In this document: positions 32,460 to 42,830 of the stretch, piece after piece
Numbering within the stretch: the first letter of the stretch is position 1
Layout: each line of letters begins with the position of its first letter
NCBI RefSeq assembly: GCF_016632335.1
Contig: NZ_JAEPBG010000002.1
Coordinates: forward strand, 496,001-560,000
Source: Noviherbaspirillum pedocola
GTDB taxonomy: Bacteria; Pseudomonadota; Gammaproteobacteria; Burkholderiales; Burkholderiaceae_D
Reading direction: 5' to 3'
DNA: 64,000 bases
The notes under the pieces: generated by a model
Database searches by the model: none
Seen by the model: the letters and a program-made list of their open reading frames with translations, nothing else
What the model was told of the DNA's origin: nothing
Translations under genes and position numbers: made by a program

Positions 32460-33812
32460 ATGTCTCTACCCCTCATTACCATCGAATCCCTCGACATGGA
32501 GGCGCGCGGCGTCGGCCATCTGCAGAACGAGGATGGCACGCCCGGCAAGGTGATCTTCGTTGAAGGCGCGCTGCCCGGCGAACAAGTCAGTTTTCAGTCG
32601 TTTCGGCGCAAGGCGAAATGGGAAGCGGCGACCCTGGTCGAAGTGCATCGCGAAAGCGCGCTGCGGGTTAAGCCGCGCTGCGAGTATGTTGGCACTTGCG
32701 GCGGCTGTGCGATGCAGCATATCGATCCCGCCGCGCAGGTCGCGGCCAAGCAGCGGGTGCTGGAAGACAACCTGAAGCATATCGGCCGCGTGAGGCCTGA
32801 ACTGATGCTGCGGCCCATCCATGGTCCCACTTGGGGCTATCGCTACCGCGCCCGGTTTTCGGTTCGCTACGTGGCCAAGAAGGGTGGCGTGCTGGTCGGC
32901 TTCCATGAAAAGAAGTCCGGGTTCATTACCGACATGCGCTCCTGCGAGGTCGTGCCGCGTCATGTTTCGGATCTCCTGGTACCGCTGCGCGCGCTGATCG
33001 CCTCGCTGTCGATTCGTGATCAGGTTCCACAACTCGAGCTTGCCGTCGGCGACAGCGAGAACGGCATGATCACCGCGCTGGTGATGCGCAACATGGCGCC
33101 ACTGTCTGAAGCCGACGAGGCAGCGTTGCGCGCTTTCGCGGATCGACATGCGGTGCAGTGGTGGCTGCAACCGAAGGGTCCGGACACCGCCTACCAGTTT
33201 TACCCGACCGACAGCCGCCTGCAGTACACGCTGCCGGAGTTCGGCGTGGTGATGCCGTTCAAGCCCACCGATTTTACCCAGGTGAATCACCAGATCAACC
33301 GTGTGCTGGTGGCGCGCGCGCTGCGGCTTCTGGAAGTGCAGCCGGGCGACCGGGTGCTTGACCTCTTCTGCGGCCTGGGCAATTTCACGCTGCCGCTCGC
33401 GACCCAGGCGCGGGAAGTCGTCGGTATCGAAGGCAGTGCGGCCCTGACCACGCGTGCGATGGACAATGCCCGCGTCAACGGCCTGGCGGAAAAGCTTTCA
33501 TTCCAGACGCGCAACCTGTTCGAGATGACGGCGCAGGATTTCATCGACCTTGGTCGTTTCGACCGGATGCTGATCGATCCGCCGCGCGACGGTGCGATGG
33601 CAGTGTGTGAGGCGCTGGCCACACTGAGGGAAGGTACGCCGGAGTTGCAGCCGCGACGCGTCGTCTATGTGTCTTGCAGTCCGTCAACGCTTGCACGCGA
33701 TGCCGGCATCCTGGTTGCCGGCGGCTATGCGCTGAAGATGGCAGGCGTGGTCAACATGTTTCCGCATACCGCGCATGTGGAGTCGATCGCGGTGTTCGAT
33801 CGTATCGACTGA
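32460..33812 (+). CDS. rlmD: 23S rRNA (uracil(1939)-C(5))-methyltransferase RlmD
   Basis: Methylates U1939 of 23S rRNA. The 450-residue form has an N-terminal TRAM domain (about 1-65) and an iron-sulfur motif [14 protein letters not shown] (about residue 75). The SAM-binding segment is [15 protein letters not shown] (about 299), and the catalytic cysteine lies in [11 protein letters not shown] (about 404). The start at 32460 gives [17 protein letters not shown]. An ATG 75 bp upstream would add 25 residues overlapping the exonuclease gene and is less likely. It ends at a strong terminator. Confidence 0.96.
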   Translation: MSLPLITIESLDMEARGVGHLQNEDGTPGKVIFVEGALPGEQVSFQSFRRKAKWEAATLVEVHRESALRVKPRCEYVGTCGGCAMQHIDPAAQVAAKQRVLEDNLKHIGRVRPELMLRPIHGPTWGYRYRARFSVRYVAKKGGVLVGFHEKKSGFITDMRSCEVVPRHVSDLLVPLRALIASLSIRDQVPQLELAVGDSENGMITALVMRNMAPLSEADEAALRAFADRHAVQWWLQPKGPDTAYQFYPTDSRLQYTLPEFGVVMPFKPTDFTQVNHQINRVLVARALRLLEVQPGDRVLDLFCGLGNFTLPLATQAREVVGIEGSAALTTRAMDNARVNGLAEKLSFQTRNLFEMTAQDFIDLGRFDRMLIDPPRDGAMAVCEALATLREGTPELQPRRVVYVSCSPSTLARDAGILVAGGYALKMAGVVNMFPHTAHVESIAVFDRID

Positions 33813-33831
33813 ACCTTCGGCTGGCCGGTTC

Positions 33832-33870
33832 GCCAAAGAAAAAGCCGGCTTGCGCCGGCTTTCGATTTTT
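33832..33870. terminator. Bidirectional terminator between rlmD and the BI-1 gene
   Basis: AAAGCCGGC (33841-33849) and GCCGGCTTT (33854-33862) form a 9-bp stem with a 4-base loop. On the plus strand TTCGATTTTT follows, on the minus strand TTTTTCTTTGG. It can terminate both convergent genes. Confidence 0.85.
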
Positions 33871-33881
33871 CTGAAAACGGA

Positions 33882-34574
33882 TCAGTCGCGCTGGCCGCCG
33901 AAAATGCCGAGCAGCGACAGCAGGTTGGCGAAGATGTTGTACAGGTCGAGATAGATCGCCAGGGTAGCGGAAATGTAATTGGTTTCGCCGCCGTTGATGA
34001 CCTGCTGCACATCGAACAGGATATAGGCCGAAAAGATGGCAATCGCCAGCACCGACACTACCAGGTACAGCGCCGGCAGTTGCAGGAAGATGTTCGCCAC
34101 GGCAGCCAGCAGGATCACCAGCACGCCGGCGAAGAGCCATTTTCCCAGGCCGGAAAAATCCCGACGCGACACGGTTGCCACGGTTGCCATCACCGCGAAG
34201 ATTGCCGCGGTGCCGCCGAAAGCCATCATGATCAGCGCCGCGCCGTTGCTGTAGCCGAGCACATGGCCGATCAGGCGCGACAGCATCAGACCCATGAAGA
34301 AGGTGAAGCCCAGCAGTACTGCAACACCAAGGCCGGAATTCTTGGTGCGCTCGATCGCGTAGAAGAAGCCGAAGGCAATGGCCATGAAGGCGATGAAGCC
34401 GATGAAAGGCTGGCCGGTGAACAGGCTGAAATTGAGCTGCACGCCGAGCCATGCGCCGAGGATGGTCGGCACCATCGAGATCGCCAGAAGCCAGTAAGTG
34501 TTACGCAGCACGCGATGGCGGGCCAGTGACGCGCCGGCGGTGCCGGCATAGGTCGGTTGCATTCGGGTATCCAT
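33882..34574 (-). CDS. Bax inhibitor-1/YccA family membrane protein
   Basis: A 230-residue integral membrane protein with about seven hydrophobic helices, of the BI-1/TMBIM family. The bacterial members include YccA, which modulates the FtsH protease, and YbhL. Conserved features are NTYWLLAISM near the N-terminus, TFFMGLMLS and the C-terminal DVQQVINGGETNYISATLAIYLD segment with its acidic residues. The start at 34574 is preceded by GGAGGAATT on the minus strand; a longer frame (51 bp more) lacks a ribosome site. Its function here is not predictable beyond the family. Confidence 0.9.
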   Translation of the reverse strand: MDTRMQPTYAGTAGASLARHRVLRNTYWLLAISMVPTILGAWLGVQLNFSLFTGQPFIGFIAFMAIAFGFFYAIERTKNSGLGVAVLLGFTFFMGLMLSRLIGHVLGYSNGAALIMMAFGGTAAIFAVMATVATVSRRDFSGLGKWLFAGVLVILLAAVANIFLQLPALYLVVSVLAIAIFSAYILFDVQQVINGGETNYISATLAIYLDLYNIFANLLSLLGIFGGQRD

Positions 34575-34696
34575 GCTGAATTCCTCCGTGGTCGTTGTAC
34601 CTGTGACTGATGCAGCGGGCAGCATAGCATGCCTTGTCGTATTGGCACGTCTCTCTCGGCGGCGCTGGCGTCGCCTCGCAGAGAGGAGGGCTTTCG

Positions 34697-34705
34697 TGCT
34701 AGAAT
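34697..34705 (+). promoter_or_regulatory. Candidate extended -10 promoter of ndk
   Basis: TGCTAGAAT is an extended -10 (TGn plus TAGAAT) 63 bp upstream of the ndk ATG. No clear -35 is seen, which is tolerable for this promoter type. Confidence 0.5.
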
Positions 34706-34768
34706 CACCGGTTCATCGTATTGACGAATCGTTTCTTTAACCCTTTATTTTCATTGGAGTTTTTTAAC

Positions 34769-35194
34769 ATGGCTCTCGAGCGCACCCTGTCGATCATCAA
34801 GCCGGACGCAGTCGCGAAAAACGTGATCGGTCAGATTTACACCCGTTTTGAAAACGCTGGCCTGAAAATCGTCGCCGCCCGCATGGTGCAACTGTCCCGC
34901 GCCGAAGCCGAAGGTTTCTACGCCGTGCACCGCGAGCGTCCCTTCTTCAAGGATCTGGTCGATTTCATGATTTCCGGCCCGGTGATGATCCAGGCGCTGG
35001 AAGGCGAGGGCGCGATCGCCAAGAACCGCGACCTGATGGGCGCCACCGATCCTAAGAAAGCTGACAAGGGCACCATCCGCGCCGATTTCGCCGACTCCAT
35101 CGATGCCAACGCCGTGCACGGCTCCGACGCCGCTGAAACCGCCGTAGTTGAAATCGCGTATTTCTTCCCCAGCTTGAACGTCTACTCCCGTTAA
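34769..35194 (+). CDS. ndk: Nucleoside diphosphate kinase
   Basis: Transfers the gamma-phosphate of ATP to nucleoside diphosphates through a phosphohistidine. It is 141 residues long, typical for the family. [12 protein letters not shown] is the N-terminal nucleotide segment and the catalytic histidine is in NAVHGSD (about residue 117). The ATG at 34769 is preceded by TTGGAG. It is followed after 71 bp by rlmN, a common order in betaproteobacteria. Confidence 0.98.
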   Translation: MALERTLSIIKPDAVAKNVIGQIYTRFENAGLKIVAARMVQLSRAEAEGFYAVHRERPFFKDLVDFMISGPVMIQALEGEGAIAKNRDLMGATDPKKADKGTIRADFADSIDANAVHGSDAAETAVVEIAYFFPSLNVYSR

Positions 35195-35265
35195 TCTCCC
35201 GACGGACCGACGTTAAACATGCGCATCGCCAGCGGCGGTGCGCCTCTTCCGGATAGACCCTGACC

Positions 35266-36435
35266 ATGACGCAACTCACCAATCTGCTGGACCTCGATCC
35301 CGCGCAGCTCGTCGCCTATTGCGCCGAACTCGGTGAGAAGCCGTTTCGCGCCAAGCAGCTGCAGCGCTGGATACACCAGTTTGGCGCCAGCGACTTCAAT
35401 GACATGACCGACCTTGCCAAGTCGCTGCGCGACAAGCTGGCAACGCGCGCGCATATCGTCGCACCGGCGGTCATCAGCGATCACACCTCGTCCGACGGCA
35501 CCCGCAAGTGGCTGGTCGACGTCGGCAACGGCAATGCGGTCGAGACGGTGTTCATTCCGGAAGAAACCCGCGGCACGCTATGCATATCCACGCAGGCGGG
35601 CTGCGCGGTCAATTGCCGTTTCTGTTCCACCGGCAAGCAGGGCTTCAACCGCAATCTGACGGTTGGTGAAATCATCGGCCAGTTGTGGATGGCGGAATTC
35701 GCGCTGCGCAAGTCCAAGGGCGTCGCGCCCGGACCGAAGGGCGAACGCCAGATCACCAACGTCGTGATGATGGGCATGGGCGAGCCGCTGCTCAACTTCG
35801 AGCCGACAGTCACTGCGCTGAAGCTGATGCTCGACGACAATGCCTATGGCCTGTCGCGGCGCCGGGTCACGGTATCTACCAGCGGCGTAGTGCCGATGAT
35901 CGACAAGCTCGCCGCCGAATGCCCGGTGGCCCTCGCCGTGTCGCTGCATGCGTCCAACGATGCGCTGCGTGACGAGCTGGTGCCGCTAAATCGCAAGTAT
36001 CCGCTGGCCGAACTGATGGCGGCCTGCCAGCGCTATCTGGAATTTGCGCCGCGCGACTTCATCACTTTCGAATACTGCATGCTGGACGGCTACAACGATG
36101 GCGACCAGCATGCGCGCGAGCTCATCGAGCTGGTGCAGCGCGGTCCGCACCCGGTGCCGTGCAAGTTCAACCTGATTCCCTTCAATCCGTTTCCGGAATC
36201 CGGCCTGAAGCGTTCCAAATCGGAGCGCATCAAGTCCTTCGCGAAAATCCTGATGGATGCCGGCATCGTCACCACGGTGCGCAAGACCCGCGGCGATGAC
36301 ATTGATGCCGCTTGCGGCCAATTGGCCGGCGAAGTACAGGATCGCACCCGGGTGCAGGAAAGAATGCAGCGCATGGAGCAATACCAGAGCAAATTCGGCA
36401 AGAACTTCGGCCGCATCGTGGAGATCTCTTCGTGA
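35266..36435 (+). CDS. rlmN: Dual-specificity RNA methyltransferase RlmN
   Basis: A radical-SAM enzyme that methylates C2 of A2503 in 23S rRNA and A37 in some tRNAs. It has 389 residues. The radical-SAM cluster cysteines are in [11 protein letters not shown] (about residues 114-124). The methyl-carrying cysteine is in [11 protein letters not shown] (about residue 350), and MGMGEPLLN is the glycine-rich SAM segment. Its stop codon overlaps the GTG of the pilF-like gene by four bases, linking it to the downstream operon. Confidence 0.98.
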   Translation: MTQLTNLLDLDPAQLVAYCAELGEKPFRAKQLQRWIHQFGASDFNDMTDLAKSLRDKLATRAHIVAPAVISDHTSSDGTRKWLVDVGNGNAVETVFIPEETRGTLCISTQAGCAVNCRFCSTGKQGFNRNLTVGEIIGQLWMAEFALRKSKGVAPGPKGERQITNVVMMGMGEPLLNFEPTVTALKLMLDDNAYGLSRRRVTVSTSGVVPMIDKLAAECPVALAVSLHASNDALRDELVPLNRKYPLAELMAACQRYLEFAPRDFITFEYCMLDGYNDGDQHARELIELVQRGPHPVPCKFNLIPFNPFPESGLKRSKSERIKSFAKILMDAGIVTTVRKTRGDDIDAACGQLAGEVQDRTRVQERMQRMEQYQSKFGKNFGRIVEISS

Positions 36436-37229
36436 GCGCTGGCTTGCGTGGCATCTCGTCCGCGTGTGCGGCCGCTTTGCTTTTCGTTCTGGCGGGTTGT
36501 TCCAACATGCCGCAAGCCCCGCAGCAGGACGTGCCGACAAGTTCGGACCGCACCGATGCGCAGAAACGGGCGCAGATACGGCTGCAGCTTGCGGTCGGTT
36601 ACTTCGAAGCGGGACAGATCGCGACTGCGCTGGATGAAGTCAAGCAGGCGATCCAGATTGATCCGACGCTTGCCGATGCGCACAGCATGCGCGCGCTGAT
36701 TTATATGGACATGGGCGAGACCGCCCTGGCCGAGGAAAGCTTCAAGCGTGCGATGCAGCTTGCGCCGAACAATCCGGATTTTTCCAATAATTACGGCTGG
36801 TTTTTGTGCCAAAACGGCCGCGTGCGTGAATCGATCAGTTATTTCGAGGCGGCTTCCAGGAACCGCAGCTACGCGTCGCCGGCGAAGGCACTGAACAACG
36901 CCGGCGTATGCAGTCTGAAGCTCGGCGACGCCGTCGCCGCCGAACGCTACTTCAATGAAGCGTTCAAGAGCAATCCTGGCAATCTGGACACCAGCCTGAA
37001 TCTCGCCCGCCTGTATTACGGTCGCGGCGACTTTCAGCGTGCGCGCTTTTACATAGGCCGCGTCACGCGCAGCGACAACCCTGGTGCGGCAGCCCTGTGG
37101 ATGGCGATCCGCGTGGAACGCAAGCTCGGCGACCGCGATGCGGAAGCCGGTCTCGTCACCGAGCTCAGGCGCCGCTATCCGGATTCCAGGGAATATGCAG
37201 CCCTGTCACGCGGGGCCTACGATGAGTGA
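36432..37229 (+). CDS. pilF: Type IV pilus biogenesis lipoprotein PilF/PilW (TPR)
   Basis: A 265-residue lipoprotein with a signal ending LAGC (Cys at about residue 22). Tandem tetratricopeptide repeats follow (about residues 45-235), including [20 protein letters not shown] and [20 protein letters not shown]. This is the PilF/PilW pilotin that helps PilQ secretin multimerise in the outer membrane. The GTG at 36432 overlaps the rlmN stop codon (GTGA); no ATG exists before the lipobox, so GTG is the only sensible start. It overlaps the RodZ-like gene by 8 bases. Confidence 0.92.
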   Translation: MSAGLRGISSACAAALLFVLAGCSNMPQAPQQDVPTSSDRTDAQKRAQIRLQLAVGYFEAGQIATALDEVKQAIQIDPTLADAHSMRALIYMDMGETALAEESFKRAMQLAPNNPDFSNNYGWFLCQNGRVRESISYFEAASRNRSYASPAKALNNAGVCSLKLGDAVAAERYFNEAFKSNPGNLDTSLNLARLYYGRGDFQRARFYIGRVTRSDNPGAAALWMAIRVERKLGDRDAEAGLVTELRRRYPDSREYAALSRGAYDE

Positions 37230-38217
37230 TTTAGCAATGACAGAACCGATGCAGGATGCAGCCGGCCAGCCGGACCCAGGCATTGCGCAGCCGTCGCCCG
37301 GCGCGCAGCTCGCAGCCAGGCGGCAGCAGTTCGGCTGGACCGTGGAGCAGGTGGCAAGCCAGATCAATCTGGCGCCACGCCAGATCGAGGCCATCGAAGC
37401 CGACAACTACGCCGCCTTGCCCGGCATGGCGGTGGCGCGCGGCTTCATCCGTGCTTATGCCAAGCTGCTGAAGATCGACGCTGCGCCGTTGATGGCGCAG
37501 ATAGGCAATGCGCCGAGTGCCACCGAACATGCGATCCCGGAGCGGCGTACGGTAGCCGCGGCCAGTTTCACGCCGCACCGCCCGGCTACCCGTGCGCGCC
37601 GCGGCGGCACAGGCAAGCTGGTCGTCGGCGCGGTAATGATTGCCCTCATCGGGGCAGGCGCTTATGCGGCGATGCGCAGCGGCGTGGGCACAACGCTGGT
37701 GGACCGGATTGCGCAACATATGCCCGGGGCTAAAAAGAAGGATGCGCCTTCCGACGCATCCGCCGGCAACGCCGCGTCGGAATCGGTGGTGGAAACGCCG
37801 GCAGCGCCCGCAGTACCAGCGGTGGGTGAAACGAATGGACCGGCGTCGCCCGCGGCCGTCTCGCCGGCAGTGCTCGGTACGCAGTCGCCTGCTGCGGCGA
37901 CCGCTCCCGCGCCTGCAGCGCCGGCCGCAAGCCTGACGCCATCCCCAAGCCTCGAAGCTGCGCCTGCGCCAGCCGCGGCCGACAAGGCATTGGTGCTGAA
38001 TCTGCGCGAGGACTCCTGGGTTGAGATCCGTCGTGCCGATAACAGCACGGTAGTGTCGCGTGTCATGCGCGCCGGCAGCAGCGAGCGCTTCGACGTCGCT
38101 GGCCCGGTGACGCTCGTTGTCGGCAATGCGCGCGGCGTTGATGTCACCTATCGCGGCGAGCCGGTCAGCCTGAAATCCGGCGCAAAGAACAACGTCGCCC
38201 GCGTCCGGGTGCAGTAG
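37222..38217 (+). CDS. RodZ-like protein: Cro/CI-type HTH plus DUF4115
   Basis: A 331-residue inner-membrane protein. The N-terminal helix-turn-helix (about residues 28-95, with [18 protein letters not shown] and [13 protein letters not shown]) is of the kind that in RodZ binds MreB. One transmembrane helix (about 134-152) is followed by a long Ala/Pro-rich periplasmic linker (about 165-250) and a C-terminal beta domain (DUF4115, about 252-331, [13 protein letters not shown]). RodZ sets rod shape. Position between pilF and ispG is the usual one in betaproteobacteria. Start at 37222 overlaps pilF. Confidence 0.88.
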   Translation: MSDLAMTEPMQDAAGQPDPGIAQPSPGAQLAARRQQFGWTVEQVASQINLAPRQIEAIEADNYAALPGMAVARGFIRAYAKLLKIDAAPLMAQIGNAPSATEHAIPERRTVAAASFTPHRPATRARRGGTGKLVVGAVMIALIGAGAYAAMRSGVGTTLVDRIAQHMPGAKKKDAPSDASAGNAASESVVETPAAPAVPAVGETNGPASPAAVSPAVLGTQSPAAATAPAPAAPAASLTPSPSLEAAPAPAAADKALVLNLREDSWVEIRRADNSTVVSRVMRAGSSERFDVAGPVTLVVGNARGVDVTYRGEPVSLKSGAKNNVARVRVQ

Positions 38218-38303
38218 GCGTTTGTCGTTCGAAGCGCTTGATTGGCGGTGGCGAGCATCGCAGTCCTGCCATCGTCAGTCTTTTAGCCACGGAGAAATTT
38301 CTC

Positions 38304-39587
38304 ATGTCTCTACCCTGCGATCCCATCGCATCCGGCCCGCTCGCGCGGCACCGCACCCGCCGTGCGGTAATTCGTTACGGCAGTCGCGAAGTCATCATGG
38401 GCGGCGGGGCGCCGGTCGTCGTGCAATCGATGACCAACACCGATACCGCGGATGCGATCGGCACTGCGATTCAGGTCAAGGAACTGGCGCGCGCCGGTTC
38501 CGAGGTCGTGCGCATCACGGTCAATACGCCCGAAGCCGCCGCGGCGGTGCCGGCGATACGCGAGCAGCTCGACCGCATGGGAGTCGACGTGCCTCTGGTA
38601 GGCGACTTCCATTACAACGGCCACACGCTGCTGAAGGACTTCCCGGAATGCGCGCAGGCGCTGTCCAAGTACCGGATCAATCCCGGCAACGTCGGCCAAG
38701 GTGCCAAGCGCGACACCCAATTTGCGCAGATGATCGACATCGCTTGCCGGTACGACAAGCCAGTGCGCATCGGCGTGAACTGGGGCAGCCTGGATCAGGC
38801 GCTCCTGGCGCGCATCATGGATGAGAACGCGCAGCGCACGAATCCGTGGAGCGCGCAGGCGGTGATGTATGAAGCGCTGGTGACTTCTGCGATTGAAAAT
38901 GCGCAGCGCGCCGAAGAGCTTGGCATGGCAGCCGATCGGATCATCCTGTCCTGCAAGGTGTCCGGCGTGCAGGATCTGATCGCCGTATATCGTGAACTCG
39001 CGCGCCGCTGCGACTACCCGCTGCATCTCGGTCTGACCGAGGCGGGCATGGGCAGCAAGGGCATCGTCGCCTCCACGGCGGCCCTGTCCGTGCTGCTGCA
39101 GGAAGGCATAGGCGATACGATCCGCATTTCACTGACGCCGGAGCCGGGCGGCGACCGAACCAGGGAAGTAATCGTCGGCCAGGAAATCCTGCAAACCATG
39201 GGCTTGCGCAAATTCACGCCGATGGTCATCGCCTGCCCGGGCTGCGGCCGCACCACCTCGACGGTATTTCAGGAGCTTGCCGACGATATCCAGACTTTCC
39301 TGCGTGAGCAGATGCCGGTCTGGAAGACGCAGTATCCGGGAGTCGAGGAAATGAACGTTGCGGTCATGGGCTGCATCGTCAATGGTCCCGGCGAGTCCAA
39401 GCATGCGAACATCGGCATCAGCCTGCCCGGCACTGGCGAATCGCCGGCCGCGCCGGTGTTTGTCGATGGCAAGAAAACCGTGACCTTGCGCGGTGAGCGC
39501 ATCGCCGAAGAATTCCAGGCAATCGTGCTCGATTATGTGAAGACCCGCTACGGCCAGGCCGAAGCCGCGGGAATCGAAGCGCTTTGA
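38304..39587 (+). CDS. ispG: 4-hydroxy-3-methylbut-2-enyl diphosphate synthase (flavodoxin)
   Basis: The penultimate step of the methylerythritol phosphate isoprenoid pathway, an iron-sulfur enzyme. It has 427 residues, longer than the E. coli form as is typical for betaproteobacteria. The cluster cysteines lie in CPGCGRTT (about residue 312) and [10 protein letters not shown] (about 356). [11 protein letters not shown] near the N-terminus is diagnostic. The ATG at 38304 is preceded by GGAGAAATT; a frame extending 66 bp upstream has no ribosome site. It leads directly into hisS. Confidence 0.97.
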   Translation: MSLPCDPIASGPLARHRTRRAVIRYGSREVIMGGGAPVVVQSMTNTDTADAIGTAIQVKELARAGSEVVRITVNTPEAAAAVPAIREQLDRMGVDVPLVGDFHYNGHTLLKDFPECAQALSKYRINPGNVGQGAKRDTQFAQMIDIACRYDKPVRIGVNWGSLDQALLARIMDENAQRTNPWSAQAVMYEALVTSAIENAQRAEELGMAADRIILSCKVSGVQDLIAVYRELARRCDYPLHLGLTEAGMGSKGIVASTAALSVLLQEGIGDTIRISLTPEPGGDRTREVIVGQEILQTMGLRKFTPMVIACPGCGRTTSTVFQELADDIQTFLREQMPVWKTQYPGVEEMNVAVMGCIVNGPGESKHANIGISLPGTGESPAAPVFVDGKKTVTLRGERIAEEFQAIVLDYVKTRYGQAEAAGIEAL

Positions 39588-39618
39588 GCGTACCCAATCC
39601 GAACCAGTCGTAGAAACC

Positions 39619-40971
39619 ATGTCAGAAAGCAAAAAAACCGAGAAGATCGTCGGCGTAAAAGGAATGAACGATGTCCTGCCGGCCGATGCGCCGCTGTGGG
39701 AACTGTTCGAAAACACGGTGCAGAGCGTGTTGAAGAGCTATGGTTTCCAGCAGATCCGCACGCCCATCGTCGAGCCGACGGCCTTGTTCGCGCGCGGACT
39801 GGGCGCGGTCACCGATATCGTCGAAAAGGAGATGTATTCCTTCACCGACAGCATGAACGGCGACCAGCTTACGCTGCGTCCTGAGAGCACTGCCGGCGTG
39901 GTGCGCGCCGCGCTCGAGCACAATCTGACCTACGACGGTCCGAAGCGGCTGTGGTATGCGGGTCCGATGTTCCGCCATGAGCGGCCGCAGCGTGGCCGCT
40001 ATCGCCAGTTCCACCAGGTCGGCGCCGAAGCGATCGGCTTTGCCGGCCCGGATATCGACGCCGAACTGATCATGCTGTGCCAGCGCCTGTGGGATGACCT
40101 CGGCCTGGAAGGCATACGCCTGGAAATCAACTCCATCGGTGACGCCGAGGAGCGCAAGCGGCATCGCGACGATCTGATTGCCTATTTCGAGCAGCATCGG
40201 GAACAACTTGATGCCGATGCACAGCGCCGCCTGTACTCGAATCCCTTGCGCATTCTGGATACGAAGAATCCGACGATGCAGGAACTGGTGAATGCCGCGC
40301 CCAAGCTGCTCGACTATCTGGGCGAGGAATCGCGCGCGCACTTCGAAGGCGTGCAGCGGATTTTGCGCAGCAGCAATATTCCGTTTACCATCAACCCCCG
40401 CCTGGTCCGGGGCATGGATTACTACAACCGCACCGTGTTCGAGTGGATTACCGATCAACTCGGCTCGCAAGGTACAGTCTGCGGCGGCGGCCGCTACGAT
40501 CCGCTGGTCGAAATGTTTGGCGGCAAGCCGACGCCATCCTGTGGATTCGCGATCGGCGTCGAGCGTCTGCTGGAATTGATGAAGGCGTCCGGCGAACAGT
40601 TTCCGCCGTCGCAGTGTGACGTCTACCTGGTGCACCAGGGCGAGGCGGCGCAGCTTGAAGCCTTCGTGGTCGGCGAGCGTTTGCGCGATGCGGGTCTCGA
40701 TGTGGTGATGCATTGCGCCACCGCGGCCGGCGCGGGCAGCTTCAAGTCGCAAATGAAGCGGGCTGACGCCAGCGGCGCGGCGTTTGCGGTGATCATCGGT
40801 GAAGATGAAATCGCTTCCGGCACCGCCAGCGTCAAGCTCATGCGCGCTGCCGAAGGCGAAGCCAACCAGCACAGCGTCGCGATCGACTCGGTCGTCGAAT
40901 TCCTGGTCGAACAGATCGTCGGCGGTCACGACCACGATCATGACCACGAGCACGTCCATTACAAACATTAA
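39619..40971 (+). CDS. hisS: Histidyl-tRNA synthetase
   Basis: Charges tRNA-His. The 450-residue class II synthetase has motif 2 [16 protein letters not shown] (about residue 118) and the histidine-binding segment [15 protein letters not shown] (about 262). Motif 3 is [14 protein letters not shown], and an anticodon-binding domain follows at the C-terminus (about 335-430). An extra C-terminal tail of alternating His and acidic residues ([14 protein letters not shown]) is unusual and looks metal-binding. It lies between ispG and the yfgM-like gene. Confidence 0.98.
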   Translation: MSESKKTEKIVGVKGMNDVLPADAPLWELFENTVQSVLKSYGFQQIRTPIVEPTALFARGLGAVTDIVEKEMYSFTDSMNGDQLTLRPESTAGVVRAALEHNLTYDGPKRLWYAGPMFRHERPQRGRYRQFHQVGAEAIGFAGPDIDAELIMLCQRLWDDLGLEGIRLEINSIGDAEERKRHRDDLIAYFEQHREQLDADAQRRLYSNPLRILDTKNPTMQELVNAAPKLLDYLGEESRAHFEGVQRILRSSNIPFTINPRLVRGMDYYNRTVFEWITDQLGSQGTVCGGGRYDPLVEMFGGKPTPSCGFAIGVERLLELMKASGEQFPPSQCDVYLVHQGEAAQLEAFVVGERLRDAGLDVVMHCATAAGAGSFKSQMKRADASGAAFAVIIGEDEIASGTASVKLMRAAEGEANQHSVAIDSVVEFLVEQIVGGHDHDHDHEHVHYKH

Positions 40972-40983
40972 GCAGGGATAGTC

Positions 40984-41628
40984 ATGGCATACGATCTGGA
41001 AGAGCAGGAACAACTCGCGTCGCTGAAAGCCTGGTGGAATCAGTACGGCAATCTTCTGAGCTGGCTGGTGATCGCCGCACTGGCTGCGTACACCGCCTGG
41101 TCCGGCTGGAATTACTACCAGCGCAACCAGGCGGGTCAGGCCGCACAGCTGTACGAAGAATTGAACCGTGCGCTCGCCACCAAGGACGCGCCGAAGGTGC
41201 TGCGCGCGGCGACCGATCTGCGCGATCGTTATGGTCGTACTGCCTATGCCGAAATGGGCGCGCTCAATGCCGCAAGGGTAGCGTTCGATGCCAATGACCT
41301 GACCGGCGCGAAGGCGCAGCTGCAATGGGTAGTGGACCATGGCCGTGACGATGCTTTCCAGGCACTGGCCCGCATCCGTCTGGCAGGCGTGCTGATGGAT
41401 GAGAAAGCGTATGAAGAAGGCCTGAAGGTGCTCAGCGGCGACATGCCGGCAGCCTATGCCGGGCTGGCCGCCGACCGTCGCGGCGATCTGCTGGTCGCGC
41501 AGAACAAGCTCGATGAAGCCCGTGCCGCGTACAAGCAGGCGCTGGAAAAATCTGATCCGAAGAGCCCGGACCGTCAGCTGATTCAGATCAAGCTTGACGC
41601 CATAGGCGGCACCAACGCCGCAGCATGA
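40984..41628 (+). CDS. YfgM-like membrane-anchored TPR protein
   Basis: A 214-residue protein with a short cytoplasmic N-terminus, one transmembrane helix (about residues 23-42, LLSWLVIAALAAYTAW) and a periplasmic tetratricopeptide domain. It matches the YfgM/ancillary SecYEG translocon subunit family, thought to work with the chaperone PpiD on exported proteins. Position between hisS and bamB, as in E. coli, supports this. Its stop codon lies 35 bp before the chosen bamB start. Confidence 0.88.
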   Translation: MAYDLEEQEQLASLKAWWNQYGNLLSWLVIAALAAYTAWSGWNYYQRNQAGQAAQLYEELNRALATKDAPKVLRAATDLRDRYGRTAYAEMGALNAARVAFDANDLTGAKAQLQWVVDHGRDDAFQALARIRLAGVLMDEKAYEEGLKVLSGDMPAAYAGLAADRRGDLLVAQNKLDEARAAYKQALEKSDPKSPDRQLIQIKLDAIGGTNAAA

Positions 41629-41663
41629 TGCCTTCCACGTCGTTCCCCAGGGAGAAGAACAAG

Positions 41664-42821
41664 ATGCACATTGCAGCAAGGATCGCGGCCGCCTGCGTCG
41701 CGCTGACGGTGCTGGGCGGATGCTCAACACTGCAGTCGATCAACCCGTTCTCCAGCAAGGTGCCACGCAATCCGCCGGCGCCGCTGGTGGACTTCAAGCC
41801 GCAGATGACGGTGCGCACCGCGTGGACTGCAAACATTGGCAAGGCTGGCAATGCGTTGTTCAATCCGGCAGCGGTCGGCAGCAGTGTCTATGTCGCCGCG
41901 GCCGACGGCACCATCGCGCGCTTCGACGCTGAGAGCGGGCGGCAGATCTGGCGCATCAATGCCGGCATGCCGCTGACAGCCGGCGTCGGCACCGATGGCG
42001 TGACGGTAGCCGTCGGCGCCGCGCGCGGCATGGTGCTGGCTTTCGATGCCGACGGCAAGCCGATCTGGAAGGCGCAGGCCAGTAGTGAAATCCTGAGCGC
42101 GCCCGCAGTCGGACAGGGACTCGTCATCGTGCGCAGTCTGGACAATCACATCGTCGCCTTTGACGCGCTCGGCGGCAGCCAGCGCTGGACGCTGGAACGC
42201 ACCACGCCGGCGCTATCCCTGCGCAGCGCGCCCGGCATCGCGGTGGATGCACAGTCCGCCTACGTCGGCCTGCCCGGCGGTCGCCTGCTGGCGCTGACGC
42301 TGACGAATGGCGGTCCGCGCTGGGAAATCGCTGTCGGCGATCCGCGCGGCGCCACCGAACTCGAGCGTATTTCGGATGTCTCCGGATTGCCGGCCCTGGT
42401 CGGCAGCGCGGTGTGCGCGGTGGCGTACCAGGGGCGTATCGGCTGCGTCGATGCCGCCAGCGGCACGACGCGCTGGGCCAAGGAGTTCTCCAGCACGGTT
42501 GGCGTTGGCGCCGACGAGCGCTTCGTATTCGGCGCTGATGAGCGAGGCAACGTGACCGCGTTCACACTGGATAGCGGCGCCAATGTCTGGCGCAATACCC
42601 AGCTCGGCAATCGCGGTCTGGCTACGCCGGTGTCGTATGGCCGCGCGGTTGCCGTCGGTGATTTCCAGGGCTACATGCATTTCCTGTCGCGCGAAGACGG
42701 CGCGCTGCTCGCCCGCAGTGCCAGCGATGGCAGCCCGGTCATCGGCACGCCGGTGGTTGCGCGTGACAATCTCATTTATCAAACCCAAGCAGGTACTCTG
42801 GTCGCCTTGAAGGCCGAGTAA
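41664..42821 (+). CDS. bamB: Outer-membrane protein assembly factor BamB
   Basis: A lipoprotein of the BAM complex that inserts beta-barrel proteins. It has 385 residues with a lipobox LGGC (Cys at about residue 20) and a beta-propeller of PQQ-like repeats, for example ADGTIARFDAESGRQIWR and VDAASGTTRWAKEF. The start at 41664 is preceded by GGGAGAAGA and puts the lipobox at the normal distance; an ATG 39 bp upstream is less likely. Followed by der after 9 bp. Confidence 0.93.
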   Translation: MHIAARIAAACVALTVLGGCSTLQSINPFSSKVPRNPPAPLVDFKPQMTVRTAWTANIGKAGNALFNPAAVGSSVYVAAADGTIARFDAESGRQIWRINAGMPLTAGVGTDGVTVAVGAARGMVLAFDADGKPIWKAQASSEILSAPAVGQGLVIVRSLDNHIVAFDALGGSQRWTLERTTPALSLRSAPGIAVDAQSAYVGLPGGRLLALTLTNGGPRWEIAVGDPRGATELERISDVSGLPALVGSAVCAVAYQGRIGCVDAASGTTRWAKEFSSTVGVGADERFVFGADERGNVTAFTLDSGANVWRNTQLGNRGLATPVSYGRAVAVGDFQGYMHFLSREDGALLARSASDGSPVIGTPVVARDNLIYQTQAGTLVALKAE

Positions 42822-42830
42822 GACAACATC

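Noticed and set aside
34575-34625. Longer start for the BI-1 family protein
   Set aside because: It adds 17 residues (MLPAASVTGTTTTEEFS) that span the GGAGGAATT ribosome site of the correct start.
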